Assembly (NCBI GenBank): GCA_964370605.1
Contig: CAYJJX010000005.1
Coordinates: forward strand, 53,253-117,252
Direction: 5' to 3'
DNA from: CAYJBH01 sp964370605
GTDB lineage: Bacteria; Bacillota; Clostridia; Oscillospirales; Ruminococcaceae
Length of the DNA: 64,000 nucleotides
The notes beneath the pieces are model-generated. The model was not told the DNA's origin, searched no databases, and saw nothing but the letters and a program-made list of their open reading frames with translations. Shown here one piece after another: positions 41,449 through 49,940 of the stretch. Position 1 is the first letter of the stretch. Each line of letters begins with the position of its first letter. A program made the position numbers and the translations under genes.

Positions 41449-44226
41449 TTGCCAGCAGATTACAATAGCACAATACTTCTACCGAAAACCGAGTTTTCTA
41501 TGAAGGCCGGTCTCACGAAAAAAGAGCCGGAGGCTCGAAAGAGGTGGGACGATTCAAAATTATATGAGCGAATTCAAGAAGCAGGAAAAGGTCGTCCGCA
41601 ATATATATTACATGACGGCCCTCCCTATGCTAATGGCGATATCCATATGGGTACCGCCCTTAATAAGGTTCTGAAGGACATTATTGTCCGCTATAAGACC
41701 ATGAACGGATTTCACAGCCCTTATGTTCCGGGTTGGGATACCCATGGTCTGCCCATTGAACTTAAAGCCATAGAAGGCATTAAGAAAAAGGGGAAAATCA
41801 GCACCGATATTACGAAACTTGAGCTTCGTGCTCTTTGCCGTGATTTTGCTATGCGCTATGTTGATGCTCAACGCGAACAGTTCAAGCGTCTCGGCGTGCT
41901 CGGCGATTTCGATAATGCCTATATGACTCTAACTCCGGATTTCGAGGCTCGTCAAATCAAGGTGTTCGGCGAGATGGTAAAGAAGGGATATATTTATAAG
42001 GGCAAGAAAGCGGTATACTGGTGTCCAAATGATAAGACGGCACTTGCCGAAGCTGAGATTGAGTACGACGAAGAACCCTGTACCTCTATCTATGTTGCCT
42101 TTGCAGTGCAAGAGGATAATGGAGCGCTTACAAAACTTGGAGTAGATTCGAAAGATGTGAGTTTTGTAATCTGGACAACCACTGCATGGACATTGCCCGG
42201 AAATGTTGCAATCTGTCTTGGCAGTGAGTTTGACTATGCTTTAGTAGAGTGCGGCGGCAAGAAATTTGTCATTGCCGAAGCATTGGTAGAAGACGCCATG
42301 CAAGCGGCAGGCATAACAGAATATAAGACAGTAGCTACAGTTTCAGGCGCAGAGCTTGAGGGAATTGAGTGCCAACACCCGTTCCTTGACAGGCAATCAC
42401 GAGTTATTCTTGGCGACCATGTTACACTGGAGAGTGGTACCGGTTGTGTTCATACCGCACCGGGTCACGGCGTCGAGGACTTTGAAGTCTGTACAAAGTT
42501 TTATCCCGACATACCGGTTATTGTTCCGGTCAATGAGTCGGGAGTATTGACCGAGGAGGCAGGACGTTTTGGCGGAATGCACACCTCAAAGGGTAGCAAA
42601 GCAATCATTGAGTATCTTGCCGAAAGTGGACATCTCTTTGCGAAAAAAGAGATAATGCATCAATATCCACACTGTTGGCGCTGTAAACATCCGATATTAT
42701 TCCGTACGACAGAACAATGGTTCTGTTCGGTGGAAGCATATAAAGAAGAAGTCTATTCCGCAATTGAGCAGGTGACCTTTACGCCGAGTTGGGGCAAAGA
42801 ACGTTTGACCGGCATGGTACGTGATCGCAACGATTGGTGCATTAGTCGTCAACGCACATGGGGTGTTCCGATTCCCGCATTCTACTGTGACAGTTGTGGT
42901 AAATACCATATCGATGAGAGTTCTATCGACGCAGTGAGTGAGCTGTTCAAAAATGAAGGCAGCGACGCTTGGTATATTCACGAGGCAAAGGACATTCTGC
43001 CTAGCGGCACGAAATGTACCGAGTGTGGATGTGAAAAATTTGAAAAAGAGACCGACATCATGGATGTTTGGTTTGATAGCGGCACCACTCACACCATGCT
43101 CACCGAGCTGAAAGAACATCGTTGGCCTGCCGACCTCTATCTCGAGGGTGGCGACCAGTTCCGCGGTTGGTTCCAATCTTCGCTGTTGACAGCGGTGCCG
43201 TATCTTGGTTCTGCACCATATAAGGCCGTTCTGACCAACGGCTGGGTTGTTGACGGTGAAGGCCGCAAAATGTCAAAATCCCTCGGCAACGGCATTCTTG
43301 CAAACGAAGTGGTGGAGCAGTATGGTGCCGACATATTGCGCCTTTGGGTTGCGTCCAGCGATTATCAGGTCGATATCCGGGTTTCAAAAGACATACTAAA
43401 GCAACTCACCGAGACCTATCGCAAGATTCGCAACACGGCACGTTTTATCCTCGGTAACCTTTCTGATTACAACCCATCGACCGATCGAGTCAAGGCGGCA
43501 GACATGTTGCCGATAGACCGATATATCTTAGCACGTCTTAACAACCTAATTGCAGTCTGCACCGAGGCATACGATACATTTGAGTTTCATACCGCAACCC
43601 ATGCAATTCATCAGTTTTGCGTTGTAGAGTTGTCCAATTTCTATCTTGATATCATTAAAGACAGACTTTATTGCGATGGAGCAAGCGGTCAGTCTCGTCG
43701 TAGTGCACAGACAGTAATGGAAACATTGTTGTCGGCAATCACCAGAATGCTTGCACCGACACTTACCTATACTGCCGATGAAGTATGGCAACACCTCGGC
43801 GAAATCACAGGGGAGAAAGGCGATCTTGCGCTTGCTTCTTTCCCGAAACAAGACGATGAATTCAATATGACAGAGGATGAAACTAATTACTGGAAATCAA
43901 TTGTAGAAATTCGAGACATCGTTTCGAAATCTCTTGAGAACGCCCGAACCGAAAAAATCATCGGCTCTTCTCTTGAAGCGGCAGTAGAACTATCACTCGC
44001 CACTAATCTGTATAACGTATTTTCTGCCGATGCTAAACAGCTTCAAGACATATTGATTGTATCGCAGCTGAAGCTTGTTGACGGCGGGGATCAAGCGTTG
44101 CCCAACGCGGTCATTTCGAAGGCTTCCGGTGAAAAATGCATGAGATGTTGGTGTTATACTGAGCAACCGGTACATGATGGTGACGGTGTGCTTTGCGGAC
44201 GCTGTGATGGTTTGGTAAACGAATAG
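41449..44226 (+). CDS. ileS: Isoleucyl-tRNA synthetase
   Basis: 925 aa. HIGH-type motif in GPPYANGDIHMGTALN, KMSKS in GRKMSKSLGNGI, the editing domain between them, and a C-terminal zinc site CMRCWCY...CGRCD. Start TTG 41449 with AAAAGGAG upstream. Only 20 bases separate it from divIVA, so the T-box leader often found on clostridial ileS genes is not present here. Confidence 0.98.
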   Translation: MPADYNSTILLPKTEFSMKAGLTKKEPEARKRWDDSKLYERIQEAGKGRPQYILHDGPPYANGDIHMGTALNKVLKDIIVRYKTMNGFHSPYVPGWDTHGLPIELKAIEGIKKKGKISTDITKLELRALCRDFAMRYVDAQREQFKRLGVLGDFDNAYMTLTPDFEARQIKVFGEMVKKGYIYKGKKAVYWCPNDKTALAEAEIEYDEEPCTSIYVAFAVQEDNGALTKLGVDSKDVSFVIWTTTAWTLPGNVAICLGSEFDYALVECGGKKFVIAEALVEDAMQAAGITEYKTVATVSGAELEGIECQHPFLDRQSRVILGDHVTLESGTGCVHTAPGHGVEDFEVCTKFYPDIPVIVPVNESGVLTEEAGRFGGMHTSKGSKAIIEYLAESGHLFAKKEIMHQYPHCWRCKHPILFRTTEQWFCSVEAYKEEVYSAIEQVTFTPSWGKERLTGMVRDRNDWCISRQRTWGVPIPAFYCDSCGKYHIDESSIDAVSELFKNEGSDAWYIHEAKDILPSGTKCTECGCEKFEKETDIMDVWFDSGTTHTMLTELKEHRWPADLYLEGGDQFRGWFQSSLLTAVPYLGSAPYKAVLTNGWVVDGEGRKMSKSLGNGILANEVVEQYGADILRLWVASSDYQVDIRVSKDILKQLTETYRKIRNTARFILGNLSDYNPSTDRVKAADMLPIDRYILARLNNLIAVCTEAYDTFEFHTATHAIHQFCVVELSNFYLDIIKDRLYCDGASGQSRRSAQTVMETLLSAITRMLAPTLTYTADEVWQHLGEITGEKGDLALASFPKQDDEFNMTEDETNYWKSIVEIRDIVSKSLENARTEKIIGSSLEAAVELSLATNLYNVFSADAKQLQDILIVSQLKLVDGGDQALPNAVISKASGEKCMRCWCYTEQPVHDGDGVLCGRCDGLVNE

Positions 44227-44766
44227 ATGAAAAAACGTTTAGTTCTATATCCAATCCTTCTCGCAGTAATGATTGCACTGGATCAGTTGACAAAATATCT
44301 TGCAACCACATACCTCGAGCCAATCGGGCGCAGTCCGTTTATTCCGGGGGTGGAGCTTGTATATGTTGTAAATGACGGCGTTGCATTCAGCCTATTTTCC
44401 GGATCGTGGTTTTTTGTGCTTGCACTACCGATTGTTACTATAATCGTTTTGTTAGTAATGTTATTTTTAGGAAAACTCGGTGGTGGCTTTTATGATTTTT
44501 GCTTTGTGATGATAATTGCCGGAGGCATTGGAAATATCATCGATAGGATTTTATACGGGCATGTAGTCGATTTTTTCAATTTCACGTTTATTAATTTTGC
44601 GGTGTTTAATGTAGCAGATTGTTTTATTACCGTAGGTGTTGCACTTTATGCCATAAAGTTGGTCGTCCAAGAATTTAAGAATCGCAAGAAAAATGCTCCA
44701 CAACAAGAGCAAGAGACAAAAGCAGAAATATCAGAGACGAAAGAGGACGGTGTTGATACCGATTGA
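44227..44766 (+). CDS. lspA: Lipoprotein signal peptidase with charged C-terminal extension
   Basis: 179 aa, four membrane helices. Aspartic protease that trims prolipoproteins: catalytic Asp residues in GGIGNIIDRILYGHVVDFF and AVFNVADCFITVG; the N-terminal ALDQLTKYLA is also typical. After the last helix there is an extra 28-residue soluble tail rich in Lys, Gln and Glu. The tail's last codons overlap the start of the next gene. Starts immediately after the ileS stop. Confidence 0.95.
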   Translation: MKKRLVLYPILLAVMIALDQLTKYLATTYLEPIGRSPFIPGVELVYVVNDGVAFSLFSGSWFFVLALPIVTIIVLLVMLFLGKLGGGFYDFCFVMIIAGGIGNIIDRILYGHVVDFFNFTFINFAVFNVADCFITVGVALYAIKLVVQEFKNRKKNAPQQEQETKAEISETKEDGVDTD

Positions 44767-45667
44767 GCATAAGGTGGAGGAGCAGAATAACGGTTGGCGT
44801 CTGGATACGCTGATTGCAAATACCTGTCCCGAACTTTCACGTTCTGCCGCCGCGAGATTGATTGACGGCGGTGATGTACTGCTCGATGGTCGTGTCGTAA
44901 AGAAAAACGCAGTTGTTTCAACAGGCAATATTATTGAGATATCGATGCCTCCTTTACAGGAAGCAACTGCCGTTCCACAAAATATACCCTTAGATATTGT
45001 ATATGAGGACGACGATATTGTCGTTGTCAACAAACCCAAAGGGATGGTGGTACATCCGGGAGCGGGTAATCCTGATAAAACACTGGTCAACGCGCTATTA
45101 TTTCATTGTGGCGACAGCCTTTCCGGAATCGGCGGAGTGACACGTCCCGGCATTGTGCATCGAATTGACAAGGACACAAGCGGACTTTTGGTGGTAGCAA
45201 AAAATGATACGGCACATGCAGGACTTGCATCTTTGCTTGCCAATCATGATATAAAACGCTGTTACCATGCGGTGGTCAAGGGTCGAATAAAAAACGAGAG
45301 CGCAAGTATAAATGCGCCGATAGCTCGAGACAAGACGAATCGGTTGAGAATGGCTGTTGACCCAAATGGTCGAGCGGCTATCACGCACTATAGAGTTATA
45401 CAGCAATATAAAGAATATACACATGTCGAGCTGATTCTTGAAACGGGACGCACTCATCAAATCCGCGTGCATATGCGAAGTATCGGGCATCCGCTTGCCG
45501 GTGACGAGGTATATGGCGAACACTCAAACCCAAAACTTCTCGGACAATGTCTTCACGCAAAACAACTGGAGTTTGTCCATCCAACAAGTGGTGAGACAAT
45601 GAATTTCTCGACTCAGTTGCCGGATTATTTCACACAATTTTTGCAACGGTTACGCCCGTTTGAATAG
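44753..45667 (+). CDS. rluD: RluA/RluD-family pseudouridine synthase
   Basis: 304 aa from TTG 44753 (AAAGAGGA five bases upstream); GTG 44750 is the alternative. N-terminal S4 domain (RLDTLIANTCPELSRSAAARLIDGGDVLLDG), catalytic domain with HRIDKDTSGLLVVAKN holding the catalytic Asp, and TGRTHQIRVHM. It makes pseudouridine in 23S rRNA. The ileS-lspA-rluD order is the common Firmicutes arrangement. Which positions it modifies cannot be read from sequence. Confidence 0.92.
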   Translation: MIPIEHKVEEQNNGWRLDTLIANTCPELSRSAAARLIDGGDVLLDGRVVKKNAVVSTGNIIEISMPPLQEATAVPQNIPLDIVYEDDDIVVVNKPKGMVVHPGAGNPDKTLVNALLFHCGDSLSGIGGVTRPGIVHRIDKDTSGLLVVAKNDTAHAGLASLLANHDIKRCYHAVVKGRIKNESASINAPIARDKTNRLRMAVDPNGRAAITHYRVIQQYKEYTHVELILETGRTHQIRVHMRSIGHPLAGDEVYGEHSNPKLLGQCLHAKQLEFVHPTSGETMNFSTQLPDYFTQFLQRLRPFE

Positions 45668-45692
45668 ACTGATTGAAAGGACTGACTAGATT

Positions 45693-46520
45693 TTGGTTAC
45701 CAAAAAACGCATGAAAGAATTGCTTGTCGTTTCTGACCTTGATGGCACTTTGGTGCCACACGGCGGAGATGTTACAAACTGTAGTGGTGATGTCGTTAAA
45801 CTTTTTAGTATGCTCGGCGGCTGTTTTACCATTGCAACCGGACGAAATGTCGAGTCTACAAAGCGTTTCATTGATGGTCTTGAACTGCAATATCCGGCAA
45901 TAGTATATAACGGTGCCGCAATTTATGATTACAACGAGAACACAACACTGTATAGCAGATTTTTACCGAAAGGTGAGATAATAAGGGCACTCGGTGAGAT
46001 TAGAGAAATGTTTCCGAACGTTGGTGCTGTTGTGATGGCCGAGAATCACCGTGCATATGTAACGCACGCCTCTGAATCTATGTATGATCATCTGAATGAT
46101 GAAGGATATAGCTTTTTACTTACCGACGAAAAGCTTCTTGGTATGAGATGGTATAAATGTCTGCTAATGTGTACTGATTCTAAAGTGCGCGATAAGCTTC
46201 GCGACTATGTTTCTACTCGTTCATATATTGGGTTTGACATAACCGCCTCCAGTGACTGCGGCCTTGAGTTTTTGCCGGAGGGAGTTTCAAAAGGCGTGGC
46301 ACTGGTTGAACTTTCAAAAATACTTAAAAAGAAGATGGAAGACACAGTCATGATCGGTGACTATTATAATGACGTTTCAGCCCTAAAAGCGGCAGGATAT
46401 GCGGTTGTTCCTTGTGACGCGCCGCTTGATATACAAAAGCTTGCCGATAGAGTTGTATTGACCAGCGCCGAAGGTGGGGTAGCGGAGTATCTATATGATG
46501 TCATCAGAGACTACACCTAA
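45693..46520 (+). CDS. Cof-type HAD-superfamily phosphatase
   Basis: 275 aa. HAD hydrolase with a Cof-type C2 cap. Motif I VVSDLDGTLVPHGG, motif II ATGRN, motif III Lys in GVSKGVAL and motif IV MIGDYYNDVSALKAAGYAV. Such enzymes remove phosphate from sugar phosphates, FMN or PLP. The start is uncertain: TTG 45693 (AAAGGA 13 bases upstream) or ATG 45711. Overlaps the ComEA-like gene by 23 bases. Confidence 0.88.
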   Translation: MVTKKRMKELLVVSDLDGTLVPHGGDVTNCSGDVVKLFSMLGGCFTIATGRNVESTKRFIDGLELQYPAIVYNGAAIYDYNENTTLYSRFLPKGEIIRALGEIREMFPNVGAVVMAENHRAYVTHASESMYDHLNDEGYSFLLTDEKLLGMRWYKCLLMCTDSKVRDKLRDYVSTRSYIGFDITASSDCGLEFLPEGVSKGVALVELSKILKKKMEDTVMIGDYYNDVSALKAAGYAVVPCDAPLDIQKLADRVVLTSAEGGVAEYLYDVIRDYT

Positions 46521-46860
46521 AATAAAGAAAAAACCGGACATCTTTTTTTGGGGTGTCCTTTTATTGGCTTTAATTTTGATCGGAACCTATCTGGTCAAAA
46601 ACTCACCGACCGCAAAGGTCAATTTGGAAGAAACGCAAGAAAGCTTGACCGCATCGGTCTGTGACAAGACAAAAATATGTTTAAATCATGCTAATGAAGC
46701 AGAGCTCATGATGCTTGATGGGATTGGAGCAGTTAAATCAGCTGCAATAGTAAAATATAGAGAAACCAACGGCATGTTTTCTGAGATTGAGGAAATAATG
46801 TTAGTTGAAGGGATAGGCGAATCACTGTTTGAGGATATAAAAGATGACATCACGATTTGA
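46498..46860 (+). CDS. ComEA-like helix-hairpin-helix membrane protein
   Basis: 120 aa; ATG 46495 and 46498 are both possible. One N-terminal membrane helix (about 16-33, IFFWGVLLLALILIGTYL), a short linker and a C-terminal double helix-hairpin-helix domain (CLNHANEAELMMLDGIGAVKSAAIV). This is the DNA-receptor architecture of ComEA, but without the SLBB domain of Bacillus ComEA. It may bind incoming DNA outside the membrane. comEC is not adjacent. Overlaps both neighbours. Confidence 0.82.
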   Translation: MSSETTPKIKKKPDIFFWGVLLLALILIGTYLVKNSPTAKVNLEETQESLTASVCDKTKICLNHANEAELMMLDGIGAVKSAAIVKYRETNGMFSEIEEIMLVEGIGESLFEDIKDDITI

Positions 46861-49015
46861 TACAGTACTAAACAACATTCAGAGGATGGACTATACCAAC
46901 CGTGAACTCAGTTGGCTAGAGTTCAATAAGAGAGTTTTGGAGTTAGTGCAAGAGAAAAACGTGCCAATTGGCGAAAAGCTAAAGTTTGCAGCAATATTTT
47001 CAAGCAATCTTGATGAATTCTTTATGGTCCGTGTAGGCTCTCTTTTTGATCAAACACTTCTCAAAAGCCAACCTAAAGAAAATAAGACCAAGCTTGAGCC
47101 GACAGATCAACTTGGCATAATAATGCCGCATGTGACATCGCTTTTAAAATATAAAGACAATATTACTCCTACGATTTTAAAGAAACTGAAGAAGGCCGAC
47201 CTTTATTATGTTAACTTTGATAACATATCGGCTTCCGAGACGGATTTTTGGAAAGAGTATTTTTTGAACGAGCTTGCACCGTTGTTGTCGCCCCAAGTTA
47301 TTGACAAACGGCATCCGTTTCCATTTTTGAGAAATCTTGAAAGTTATGCCGCTGTGAGCATAAAGTCGAAGTCACCCGACAAAGGAAGATACGGCATCAT
47401 TCCGATCAGCCATCAACTTCCGAGGATTGTAACGGTAAAATTCGGCGGTAGGACGCTCTTTGCATTTACCGAAAGTTTAATATTGCATTTTGCCGAACTG
47501 GTGTTCAACGGAATGTCGGTCGGCGAAAAGTGCGTATTCAGGGTAACGCGAAATGCAGATCTTTCTTTGACCGAGTCTATGCTAGAGCATGATATCGATT
47601 ATCGCCTTGTGATGTCGGAATTACTCAAAAAGCGTCGCAAGCTTGCGGCGGTCCGCCTTGAAACCTCACCCGGTGCGCCGACGTCGATCGTTGAATTTTT
47701 ACAAAACAAGTTGGAGTTATCCATCGGGCATACATTTGAATCTAAGTTGCCGCTCTGTATGGGAGCATATCATGATGTATCAAAGCTCTTGAAGGTTCAG
47801 TCTAATAGTTCATCGTATTTTTACCCACATTACTATTCCAAGATTCCGAGCAGTCAATATCGTTTATTGGATGCGACCAAAGGAAGAAATGTGCTCGCCA
47901 GTTATCCATTTCATTCTATGCGCCCCTTTATCAATATGCTCTATACCGCTGCTGTAGATCCGGATGTTGTCTCGATCAAGATGACACTTTATCGTTTGGC
48001 GGACGACTCAAAGGTTATTGATGCATTAACAATGGCGTCAGAACACGGAAAAGAAGTTGTCGCTATTGTCGAGCTTCGGGCAAGATTTGATGAACAAAAT
48101 AATATTGATCTTTCCAATAAGTTGGAAGATGCTGGATGCATTGTTCTCTATGGTTTTGAAGATTATAAGGTGCACTCAAAACTTTGCCTGATAACCCGCG
48201 TGAGTGACGGAAAGAGTCGATACCTGTCGACAATCGGTACCGGAAATTTCAACGAGAATACCGCTGAGCAATATACCGATATCAGCTATATTACACAGGA
48301 CGAAGCAATCGGAACCGAGATTGCAGCACTTTTCAACGACCTGTCGCTTGGGCGAAATAGCATTAGGGCAAAAAAACTTTTGATAGCACCTAATTATTTC
48401 AAGTCAGAGATCATTAACCAGATTGATGCCGAGATTGAAAATCATAAAAACGGATTGCCGTCTAAGATAGTAATCAAATGCAATTCATTGAGTGACAAAC
48501 AGGTTATAGACAAATTATACGAGGCGTCGACCTGTGGCATAAAAGTTGACTTGATAATAAGAGGTATATGTTGTTTGAAGGTTGGAATTCCGGGGAAGAG
48601 TGAAAACATCTCGGTGCGAAGTGTTGTTGGACGCTATCTTGAACATTCTCGTATCTACTCGTTTGGAATAGGGGAGACGGAACGACTTTTTATTGCCTCC
48701 GGTGATCTTTTGACGCGAAACACAGAACGACGCATCGAAGTCGGAGTAAGGGTTGAAGACGCAAACTGCGCTGAAAAGCTGTTAAAGCTTTTGGAATTTC
48801 AGCTGCTTGATAACTGCAACTGTTGGGTATTGATGCCGGACAACAGTTACGTGAAATTAAAGCCGACACTCGAAGAGCCGATATATGACTCACATGCAAT
48901 GTCACATGAATACTTTGATGAATATGACGATGGCTACCTGTATCAAGAGCAACCGAACGTGCGAACTTTTTCATTTATTCGTTGGCTCAAATCATTCTTT
49001 TCTTCGAAGTCATAA
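46844..49015 (+). CDS. ppk1: Polyphosphate kinase 1
   Basis: 723 aa. Makes and degrades long-chain polyphosphate from ATP. N-terminal domain NRELSWLEFNKRVLELV and FSSNLDEFFMVRVG; PLD-type catalytic domains with the phosphorylated His in YKVHSKLCLITR and a second His in LEHSRIYSFG. RLFIASGDLLTRNTERRIEV lies near the C-terminus. The last 30 residues are acidic and tyrosine-rich (EYFDEYDDGYLYQ). Start 46844 overlaps the preceding gene. Confidence 0.97.
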   Translation: MTSRFDTVLNNIQRMDYTNRELSWLEFNKRVLELVQEKNVPIGEKLKFAAIFSSNLDEFFMVRVGSLFDQTLLKSQPKENKTKLEPTDQLGIIMPHVTSLLKYKDNITPTILKKLKKADLYYVNFDNISASETDFWKEYFLNELAPLLSPQVIDKRHPFPFLRNLESYAAVSIKSKSPDKGRYGIIPISHQLPRIVTVKFGGRTLFAFTESLILHFAELVFNGMSVGEKCVFRVTRNADLSLTESMLEHDIDYRLVMSELLKKRRKLAAVRLETSPGAPTSIVEFLQNKLELSIGHTFESKLPLCMGAYHDVSKLLKVQSNSSSYFYPHYYSKIPSSQYRLLDATKGRNVLASYPFHSMRPFINMLYTAAVDPDVVSIKMTLYRLADDSKVIDALTMASEHGKEVVAIVELRARFDEQNNIDLSNKLEDAGCIVLYGFEDYKVHSKLCLITRVSDGKSRYLSTIGTGNFNENTAEQYTDISYITQDEAIGTEIAALFNDLSLGRNSIRAKKLLIAPNYFKSEIINQIDAEIENHKNGLPSKIVIKCNSLSDKQVIDKLYEASTCGIKVDLIIRGICCLKVGIPGKSENISVRSVVGRYLEHSRIYSFGIGETERLFIASGDLLTRNTERRIEVGVRVEDANCAEKLLKLLEFQLLDNCNCWVLMPDNSYVKLKPTLEEPIYDSHAMSHEYFDEYDDGYLYQEQPNVRTFSFIRWLKSFFSSKS

Positions 49016-49036
49016 AATATTCAGACAAACAAGATG

Positions 49037-49081
49037 CTCCCCATTATTTGTTAGGATTGAAACCCGACAAATAATGGGGAG
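49037..49081. repeat. Perfect 15-bp inverted repeat between convergent ppk1 and bactofilin
   Basis: 49037-49051 pairs perfectly with 49067-49081 around a 15-base loop. No T run on either side, so it is not a standard intrinsic terminator, though it may stop or stabilise both convergent transcripts. Confidence 0.7.
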
Positions 49082-49133
49082 TAAAATAGGTTGAAGTCTT
49101 TGAATAACTTGCTACTAATAATGTAGAAATGAT

Positions 49134-49556
49134 CTATTCGGTAATAACCGACGGTGTTACCGGAACCGGTTCGCTGTCGTCAAAAGATTCTTGTGGCACC
49201 TCAATATTTTTCATGGTACATGATCCTTTGAAGTATACATTTTCCGGCATAATCAATTTTTGAGTGAGAACATTTCCGATAATAGCGCCTCCGCCAAGAA
49301 ATTCTGCTGCATCATCGACATCGATGTCGCCTTGAATTTTTCCGGCACACATCAGATTGCCAGCCTTGATATTGCCGAAAACCTTTCCGGTTTCGCCGAT
49401 AACGAGAAGCTGGTCGACAATGATATCGCCTTTGACAAAGCCATCGAGGCGTATCGATTCGGTTGAGGTAAGTTTGCCGTCAAAACGAACGTTTTCGCCG
49501 ATTAAGGTTTCGATTTCAAGTTTCTTTGGCGTTGGATTGTTTTTTTTGTTGAACAT
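49134..49556 (-). CDS. Bactofilin family protein, short
   Basis: 140 aa from ATG 49556, with GAAAGGA about 12 bases upstream. Beta-helix units run through residues 15-115 (NVRFDGKLTSTESIRLDGFV, GKVFGNIKAGNLMCAGKIQG, GGGAIIGNVLTQKLIM). Short basic N-terminus (FNKKNNPTPKK) and a short acidic C-terminus. The canonical small bactofilin of Clostridia, unlike the long-tailed paralogue at 14.5 kb. Confidence 0.92.
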   Translation of the reverse strand: MFNKKNNPTPKKLEIETLIGENVRFDGKLTSTESIRLDGFVKGDIIVDQLLVIGETGKVFGNIKAGNLMCAGKIQGDIDVDDAAEFLGGGAIIGNVLTQKLIMPENVYFKGSCTMKNIEVPQESFDDSEPVPVTPSVITE

Positions 49557-49598
49557 ATTAATAACCATTCCTTTCAATTTTGTTCATTCCTTGATATT

Positions 49599-49868
49599 TT
49601 ACGATCCGCTAAAAAGCAGCTGTAAGATTACCAGCATAGCCACTCCGGGGAGCGAGAGTACAGCCGCCATAAAACATGTAAGATAATTGACGGTTATAGA
49701 AATTCCGGTGACTGCACTTAATATATTTACCGCGCCCAAGGCGCAGACGCCGTAGGTTGCGGATAAAACTGTATGTTTGGCGGTGTGTTTGCCTTTAGCG
49801 AGGGCAATAACAACAAGGATAGTGCTGATTGCCAAAACTGCATAGAAGAAAAATTGTACGGTACCCAT
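49599..49868 (-). CDS. BofA-like pro-sigma-K processing inhibitor family membrane protein
   Basis: 89 aa from ATG 49868 (GGGAGG upstream). Two to three hydrophobic segments, with the family-type end GVCALGAVNILSAVTGISITVNYLTCFMAAVLSLPGVAMLVILQLLF: an N in the second helix, and a proline-glycine turn before the last helix as in BofA. In Bacillus, BofA holds the SpoIVFB protease inactive in the forespore membrane. Suggests a sporulating or formerly sporulating lineage. Confidence 0.72.
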   Translation of the reverse strand: MGTVQFFFYAVLAISTILVVIALAKGKHTAKHTVLSATYGVCALGAVNILSAVTGISITVNYLTCFMAAVLSLPGVAMLVILQLLFSGS

Positions 49869-49940
49869 TCTACCTCCCATCTAAATTATCTTTATAGATT
49901 ATATGCAGGGGAAGTGAGAAATATGATATCTTTAATAAAT

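Noticed and set aside
49052..49066. GATTGAAAC in the hairpin loop, like the end of some CRISPR repeats
   Set aside because: Single copy, no spaced repeats, no cas genes; chance match.
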